DNA from: Microbacterium soli
Lineage (GTDB): Bacteria; Actinomycetota; Actinomycetes; Actinomycetales; Microbacteriaceae
NCBI RefSeq assembly: GCF_039539005.1
Contig: NZ_BAABCP010000001.1
Location: forward strand, 992,001 to 1,056,000
Reading direction: 5' to 3'
DNA length: 64,000 bases
Notes under the pieces: model-generated
The model's input: the letters and a program-made list of their open reading frames with translations, nothing else
What the model was told of the DNA's origin: nothing
The model's database searches: none
Shown here: positions 59,861 to 64,000 of the stretch, one piece after another
How positions within the stretch are numbered: the first letter of the stretch is position 1
How the letters are laid out: every line of letters starts with the position of its first letter
Position numbers and translations under genes: made by a program

Positions 59861-60460
59861 ATGGTCGACAAGCCGCAGTGGCTGATCCGCGAGGACGCCG
59901 GCACCTCGGTGCTGGTGGCGCTCTCGCTGCGCCAGCTGCTGGGCATCCGCGCCCCGGAGGACCTGCCGTCGCTGCGCGGTCTGGAGGCACGCGGACCGGA
60001 GACCGACGACGCGACCGAAGCGCTGGAGGCGCAGTGGCGCGAGTACTGGGACATGACCGTCGAGCCGCGGGCGCACCGCTCCGAGGTGCCGCTGGACCTC
60101 GTGGACGGCTTCGACACGCTCGTCGCCCTGCCCACCACGGGGTCGGAGGATCTGCGCGAGGCGATCATCCCGCACGCGCCGACGGCGCTCCGCTACGCGC
60201 AGGACGCGCACAATCGGTACGTCGACTCCATGAACGCGACGGGCGGCGCGTACCGCGCGTACGCGAGCGCCATCGCGGAGTTCGAGCGCGACATCGGCCG
60301 ACGCGCGCACTCCTTCGAGCTGAACGTGCAGGTGCTGCCGTTCACTCAACGCGGCATCTGGTGGATCGGCGCACTGAGCGTGGCCGTCACCGACGGGCTG
60401 CGTCGCGATGTCGTGGCGTTCGACGCCGCCATGCGCCCGGTCATCGCCGAACTGGCCTGA
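59861..60460 (+). CDS. Hypothetical protein, 199 residues
   Basis: Not recognised. Soluble, mixed alpha/beta by eye, no signal or membrane segment. Segments DLVDGFDTLVALPTTGSEDL and LPFTQRGIWWIGALSVAVTD look conserved in character. The start is firm, six bases after a TACGAT box. It precedes a convergent membrane-protein gene. No functional clue from neighbours beyond nearness to purine genes. Confidence 0.75.
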   Translation: MVDKPQWLIREDAGTSVLVALSLRQLLGIRAPEDLPSLRGLEARGPETDDATEALEAQWREYWDMTVEPRAHRSEVPLDLVDGFDTLVALPTTGSEDLREAIIPHAPTALRYAQDAHNRYVDSMNATGGAYRAYASAIAEFERDIGRRAHSFELNVQVLPFTQRGIWWIGALSVAVTDGLRRDVVAFDAAMRPVIAELA

Positions 60461-60490
60461 CCGTCGCGACGGCGGTTGCCGCCCGGCGGG

Positions 60491-60805
60491 TCACCCCTCG
60501 TCGGTGACGTGCTCGTGCTCCACGCGCACGACGCGGGCGTGCCTGCGCGCGACGCGCTCGAGGATCAGCGCGACCAGTCCGCCCAGGGCGATGCCGATCG
60601 GCACGGTCCACAGCAGGACGAACCCGAACACCTGCCCGTCGGGGTAGACCACATCGAGCACCGGCGACTTGTCGTGACTGCCGACGACGGTGAGGATGGC
60701 CGCGCCGACGATGCCGAGCACCGCGCCGAGCCCCAGGAACACGCCGAAGCGCGGAACCGGGCGCACGGTCGCCTCGGTCGTCTGATGCCGGGTGCGAGAG
60801 GACAT
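60491..60805 (-). CDS. Small membrane protein of unknown function, 104 residues
   Basis: Two hydrophobic segments (FGVFLGLGAVLGIVGAAILTVV and VFGFVLLWTVPIGIALGGLVALIL) with a short outer loop (SHDKSPVLDVVYPDGQ) and cytoplasmic charged ends. Orthologues of this shape are common actinobacterial conserved membrane proteins of unknown role. GACAAT sits six bases before ATG 60805, an imperfect leaderless promoter. Convergent with the 199-residue gene. Confidence 0.75.
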   Translation of the reverse strand: MSSRTRHQTTEATVRPVPRFGVFLGLGAVLGIVGAAILTVVGSHDKSPVLDVVYPDGQVFGFVLLWTVPIGIALGGLVALILERVARRHARVVRVEHEHVTDEG

Positions 60806-60895
60806 GCCTCCATTGTCCCATGGCCCGTACGCGGGCGGTGCATCGGCGCCGTCCGTCCGGAAAGTGGCGGAGGATACCGATGACGCGGACGGTTG

Positions 60896-61252
60896 TCAGG
60901 GGCGCAGCGGCAGCAGCGCGGAGAGGTCGGCGCGGGTCCCGGATGCCGACACCCGGCCGTCCGTCACGGCATCCGTCCAGGACTCGGCGCCCGTGGCCAG
61001 CGCGATCCACGTCGCCGCGTCCATCTCCACGACGTTCGGCGGGGTGCCGCGGGTGTGCCGCGGGCCCTGCACCACCTGCACCGCGCCGAACGGCGGCACC
61101 CTCACCTCGACGCTGTTGCCCGGTGCGCGCTCGTCGAGCAGCTGGAGCAGGTAGCGCACGGCCGTGGCCAGTGCGGGACGCGGCGCACCGCCTGCGGCCA
61201 CCGTGGCGAGCGCGGCACGGCCGTCGGCGGTCCGGATCCTCGGGGTGGGCAT
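60896..61252 (-). CDS. Sterol carrier-like family protein
   Basis: 118 residues, resembling the actinobacterial sterol carrier family (MDUF/SCP-like; Rv0807 lies beside purF in M. tuberculosis). Features: [24 protein letters not shown] helix, [16 protein letters not shown] strand pair and [16 protein letters not shown], the last typical of SCP-type folds. Probably binds a hydrophobic ligand; role unknown. The ATG at 61252 is preferred over the GTG at 61258 because TAGCCT lies six bases before it. Confidence 0.75.
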   Translation of the reverse strand: MPTPRIRTADGRAALATVAAGGAPRPALATAVRYLLQLLDERAPGNSVEVRVPPFGAVQVVQGPRHTRGTPPNVVEMDAATWIALATGAESWTDAVTDGRVSASGTRADLSALLPLRP

Positions 61253-61258
61253 GCACAC

Positions 61259-61289
61259 AGGCTACGTCCTGCGCATTCGGGCTTAGGCT
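61259..61289. promoter_or_regulatory. Divergent -10 boxes for the sterol carrier-like and Nudix genes
   Basis: Minus strand TAGCCT (61259-61264) lies six bases before the SCP-like ATG. Plus strand TAGGCT (61284-61289) lies eight bases before the Nudix ATG at 61298. Confidence 0.5.
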
Positions 61290-61297
61290 CGGATGCG

Positions 61298-61996
61298 ATG
61301 AGGCAGGCACACGTGAACCCGAACGTCGACACCGCTCTGCGCGGGGCGCGCGCGCAGCTGCTGGGGGCCGCGGCGCACGCGGAGGACTGGATCCCCCGGC
61401 TGCCGAAGGCGGCCGACACCGTGCGCCCCGCATCCGTGCTCATCCTGTTCGGTCGGCTGGACGACGTGCCCGCCCGCTCCGACGAGCAGACCGTCGCCGC
61501 CGATCTCGACGTGCTGCTGCAGCGGCGCGCGGCCGATCTGCAGTCGCATCCCGGCCAGGTGTCGTTCCCCGGCGGGGCGCGCGAGGACGGGGACGCCGAT
61601 GTCGTCGCGACCGCGCTGCGCGAGGCGCAGGAGGAGACCGGGCTGGATCCGGACGGCGTCGAGGTGCTGGCGGCGCTGCCGCAGCTCCCACTGGTGGTGA
61701 GCAGGTTCCTCGTCACCCCGGTGCTGGGCTGGTGGCGGGAGCCGTCGCAGGTCGCCGCCGTCGACCACGCCGAGACCGTCGAGGTGTTCCGGATGCCGGT
61801 GGCGAATCTGCTGGATCCGGCGAATCGGTACACCTCGGTGCTCGCGCACGAGGGCGGCACGTTCCGCGGTCCGGCGTTCGAGGTCGACGGAACAGTGGTG
61901 TGGGGCTTCACCGCCGGCATCCTCAACGCCCTGTTCGATGCGACGGGATGGGCCCTGCCCTGGGACCCGTCGGTCGAGCGACCCGTCACCGTCTGA
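61298..61996 (+). CDS. Nudix hydrolase, CoA pyrophosphatase type
   Basis: 232 residues. Hydrolyses CoA or similar nucleoside diphosphate derivatives. The Nudix box spans GGAREDGDADVVATALREAQ and continues EETGLD, giving G-x5-E-x7-R-E-x2-E-E-x-G; the preceding LQSHPGQVSFPGG matches the CoA-pyrophosphatase extension (NuCoA motif). Later FRGPAFEVDGTVVWGFTA fits the family. Divergent from the SCP-like gene, upstream of purD. Confidence 0.92.
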   Translation: MRQAHVNPNVDTALRGARAQLLGAAAHAEDWIPRLPKAADTVRPASVLILFGRLDDVPARSDEQTVAADLDVLLQRRAADLQSHPGQVSFPGGAREDGDADVVATALREAQEETGLDPDGVEVLAALPQLPLVVSRFLVTPVLGWWREPSQVAAVDHAETVEVFRMPVANLLDPANRYTSVLAHEGGTFRGPAFEVDGTVVWGFTAGILNALFDATGWALPWDPSVERPVTV

Positions 61997-62034
61997 GCTC
62001 GCGACCGGCCCGACGGGGCGGCGCCCGCCGCCGG

Positions 62035-62040
62035 TAGGCT
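62035..62040 (+). promoter_or_regulatory. Leaderless -10 box for purD
   Basis: TAGGCT, seven bases before the purD ATG. Confidence 0.5.
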
Positions 62041-62047
62041 GTCGGGC

Positions 62048-63325
62048 ATGAAGATGCTGATCCTCGGCTCCGGTGCGCGCGAGCACGCGATCATCCTTTC
62101 CCTGCGCTCCGAGGAGGTCGAGCACGAGATCTTCGCCGCGCCCGGCAACGCCGGCATCGCGCAGGACGCCACCCTCGTCGACGTGGACATGCTCGACGGC
62201 GCGGCTGTCGCGGCGTTCGCGAACGAGCACGGCATCGACCTCGTCGTCATCGGCCCGGAGGCCCCGCTCGTCGCCGGTGTCGCCGACTCGCTGCGCGAGC
62301 GCGGGATCCCGGTGTTCGGGCCCGGCAGGGTCGCCGCCCAGCTGGAGGGCTCGAAGGCGTTCGCCAAGCGGATCATGGATGCCGCGGGCGTGCCGACGGG
62401 GAAGGCCGTGCGCGCGGCGACGATCGCCGAGGTCGAGGCCGCCTTCGACGAGCTCGGCTCGCCGCACGTCGTCAAGGCGGACGGCCTCGCCTCGGGCAAG
62501 GGCGTCATCGTCACGACCGACCGTGCCGAGGCTCTCGCGCACGCCGAGCGCTACCTGCCCGCCGGTCCCGTGCTCGTCGAGGAGTTCCTCACCGGCCCGG
62601 AGGTCTCGCTGTTCTTCCTCAGCGACGGCGACACCGTGCGCCCGCTGGCCCCCGCGCAGGACTTCAAGCGCGCGCTGGACGGTGACGGCGGCCCGAACAC
62701 CGGCGGCATGGGCGCCTACTCGCCGCTGCCGTGGCTGGCCGACGACTTCGGCAGCGTGCAGGCGTTCGTCGACGAGGTGACCGAGACGATCGCCCTGCCC
62801 GTGATCCGCCGGCTCGACGCCGAGGGCACGCCGTTCATCGGTCTGCTCTACGCCGGGCTGATCCTCACCCCCGCCGGGGTGCGCGTGATCGAGTTCAACG
62901 CCCGGTTCGGCGATCCGGAGACGCAGGTCGTCCTGCCGCGGCTGCGCACCCCGCTGTCGCGGCTGCTGCTGTCGGCGGCATCCGGGCATCTCGAGGACGA
63001 ACCGGCGCCGGAGTTCTCCGACGACGTCGCGATCACCGTCGTGCTCGCCAGCGAGGGCTACCCCGAGGCGCCCCAGACGGGTCGCATGATCGAGGGCCTC
63101 GCCGATGCGGCATCCGTCGACGGGGTGCAGCTCGTGCACGCCGCCACCGGCGCTCCGGATGCCCCCGGCGGCGCGCTCATCGCCACGGGCGGGCGGGTGC
63201 TGAACGTCGTCGCGACGGGTGCCGACTTCACGGATGCCAGGACCCGCGCCTACGAGGCGATCGGCCGCATCTCGCTGGAGGGTGCGCACTACCGGCACGA
63301 TATCGCGGCGCGCGTCGCGCAGTAG
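62048..63325 (+). CDS. purD: Phosphoribosylamine-glycine ligase (GAR synthetase)
   Basis: 425 residues, standard for PurD. ATP-grasp enzyme joining glycine to 5-phosphoribosylamine, the step after PurF. Motifs: LILGSGAREHAI at the start, VVIGPEAPLVAGVADSLRE, KADGLASGKGVIV, GGPNTGGMGAYSP and IEFNARFGDPETQVVLPRL (Mg/ATP site). With purF and purM nearby, three of the first five purine steps are in this window. Own leaderless promoter; ends in a bidirectional hairpin. Confidence 0.97.
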   Translation: MKMLILGSGAREHAIILSLRSEEVEHEIFAAPGNAGIAQDATLVDVDMLDGAAVAAFANEHGIDLVVIGPEAPLVAGVADSLRERGIPVFGPGRVAAQLEGSKAFAKRIMDAAGVPTGKAVRAATIAEVEAAFDELGSPHVVKADGLASGKGVIVTTDRAEALAHAERYLPAGPVLVEEFLTGPEVSLFFLSDGDTVRPLAPAQDFKRALDGDGGPNTGGMGAYSPLPWLADDFGSVQAFVDEVTETIALPVIRRLDAEGTPFIGLLYAGLILTPAGVRVIEFNARFGDPETQVVLPRLRTPLSRLLLSAASGHLEDEPAPEFSDDVAITVVLASEGYPEAPQTGRMIEGLADAASVDGVQLVHAATGAPDAPGGALIATGGRVLNVVATGADFTDARTRAYEAIGRISLEGAHYRHDIAARVAQ

Positions 63326-63335
63326 CCGCCGGGTG

Positions 63336-63368
63336 ATCGGCATCCGCCCGCGCACGGCGGATGCCGAT
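63336..63368. terminator. Bidirectional hairpin between purD and the MFS gene
   Basis: Perfect 13-bp stem (ATCGGCATCCGCC at 63336-63348 with GGCGGATGCCGAT at 63356-63368) and 7-base loop, between two convergent stops. It is built from two opposed GGATGCC heptamers. Confidence 0.7.
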
Positions 63369-63415
63369 GCGGGAGCGGGACGTGGACGTGGCGGGCCCGG
63401 ATGCCGAACGGCGGG

Positions 63416-64000
63416 TCAGCGCAGCTCGTCCGCGCTCCTGCCCTTGTAGCGGCCGATGAACACGGCGGCGATGAGGGCGATGGCCAGCACGCCCGCCGGC
63501 AGCAGCATGGCCTGCGCCATGCCCGCCGAGAAGCCCTCCGCCACGGCATCCGGCATCCGTCCGCCCGCGAGCCCGGCCGGTGCCCGGTCGAGCCCGGGCA
63601 GGTTCGCCTCCAGGCGCGCCTGCATGAACGCGGCGATCGCCGAGGAGCCGACGACGGAGCCGATCGTGCGCGTGGTGTTGTAGATGCCGGCGCCCGCCCC
63701 GGCCTGCCGCGGCGGCAGGTTGCGGGTGGCCTCCGTGGCCAGCGGCCCCCACATGCCGGCGTTGCCGACGCCCAGCAGCGCGGACGACAGCAGGAACATC
63801 CAGGTCGGGGTGTCCATGTTCATCAGGGTGGCGTTCCACAGCACGCCCCCGGCCACGCACGCCAGCCCCGGCACGAGGATGAAACGCGGGTCGACGCGGT
63901 CCAGCAGCGCCCCGGCGAACGACGCCAGCACCCCGGAGATGACCGCCATCGGGACCATCAGCAGCGCCGCCTCGGTCGGTGTCAGACCGCGCGCCAGCTG
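63416..64000 (-). CDS. DHA2-type MFS transporter (N-terminus cut off by window edge)
   Basis: The C-terminal 194 residues are visible; the frame is open to the right edge (reading ARGLTPTEAALLMVPMAVIS). Helices include SGVLASFAGALLDRVDPRFI, LSSALLGVGNAGMWGPLATEATRN and PAGVLAIALIAAVFIGRYKG. The pattern R-G-L-T/S-x-x-x-A-G/A-L-x-x-x-P and the NTTRTIGSVVGSSAIAAFMQ helix are typical of the drug:H+ antiporter 2 (EmrB/QacA) family. Convergent with purD. Substrate unknown. Confidence 0.88.
   Translation of the reverse strand, partial: QLARGLTPTEAALLMVPMAVISGVLASFAGALLDRVDPRFILVPGLACVAGGVLWNATLMNMDTPTWMFLLSSALLGVGNAGMWGPLATEATRNLPPRQAGAGAGIYNTTRTIGSVVGSSAIAAFMQARLEANLPGLDRAPAGLAGGRMPDAVAEGFSAGMAQAMLLPAGVLAIALIAAVFIGRYKGRSADELR

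Noticed and set aside
59206..60460. The two unknown small genes as a toxin-antitoxin pair
   Set aside because: Sizes (108 and 199 residues), separate promoters and lack of any toxin or antitoxin fold do not support it.
1..64000. tRNA, rRNA, insertion sequence or prophage genes
   Set aside because: None visible: no cloverleaf-like segments, transposase, integrase or phage structural proteins were found; the intein is the only clear selfish element.

Overview
The window is very GC-rich, densely packed actinobacterial DNA. Gene content and order (YkoE-type ECF transporter, RecQ with HRDC domain, purF-purM with DUF3073 and a sterol-carrier-like gene, an intein-split Rv2578c-type radical SAM protein, EccB/EccD) and the saturation with the heptamer GGATGCC/GGCATCC suggest Microbacteriaceae, probably Microbacterium or a close relative. 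No rRNA, tRNA, CRISPR array, insertion sequence or prophage is visible.

Positions 1-25437 form one minus-strand block of twelve genes, the most interesting part of the window. In transcription order: two ~2,030-residue paralogous surface proteins (N-terminal membrane anchor, propeller-like head, about ten cadherin/Ig-like NDxDPxGD modules, five fibronectin III modules, a small Cys-containing tip); a MoxR AAA+ ATPase; a DUF58 protein; a membrane transglutaminase-like protein whose catalytic Cys position is Asp; an RDD-FHA membrane protein; a PP2C phosphatase; an FHA protein with an acidic linker; a membrane Ser/Thr kinase with an extracellular FN3-like domain; an FHA-winged-helix protein; then EccD and EccB of a type VII (ESX) secretion system, running off the left edge. 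MoxR through the FHA-winged-helix gene are coupled by 1- or 4-nt stop/start overlaps. I read this as a type VII secretion locus wired to a complete phospho-signalling set (kinase, phosphatase, three FHA readers) and to two giant envelope proteins.

Positions 25541-31839 hold tag (3-methyladenine glycosylase I) with a cupin gene, an array of 19-nt repeats, a large acyl-CoA oxidase-like flavoprotein, the methionine-type ABC importer metN-metI-metQ with a strong terminator, and a divergent OsmC/Ohr gene. Positions 31888-39692 hold recQ, a small GNAT gene, a YkoE substrate-binding subunit next to a three-domain EcfA-EcfA-EcfT fusion, an acyl-CoA dehydrogenase and a VanY-type peptidase. Positions 39778-45380 hold the intein-containing radical SAM gene, two copies of a 72-nt palindromic element flanking a tiny membrane-protein gene, a DEAD-box helicase and an aldose 1-epimerase.

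Positions 45406-52493 hold an HAE1-type RND exporter with its TetR regulator, two CrcB fluoride channel genes, a Pr6Pr-type membrane protein and a Tat/lipoprotein flavin amine oxidase that looks circularly permuted. From 52628 come a DUF4097-PadR operon under a TATATC palindrome, a universal stress protein, DUF3073, an MFS exporter, purM-purF, several small genes of unknown function, a sterol-carrier-like protein, a CoA-type Nudix hydrolase, purD and the C-terminal part of a DHA2-type MFS transporter.

Many genes carry a TANNNT -10 box exactly six bases before ATG/GTG, pointing to widespread leaderless transcription and settling several start codons.
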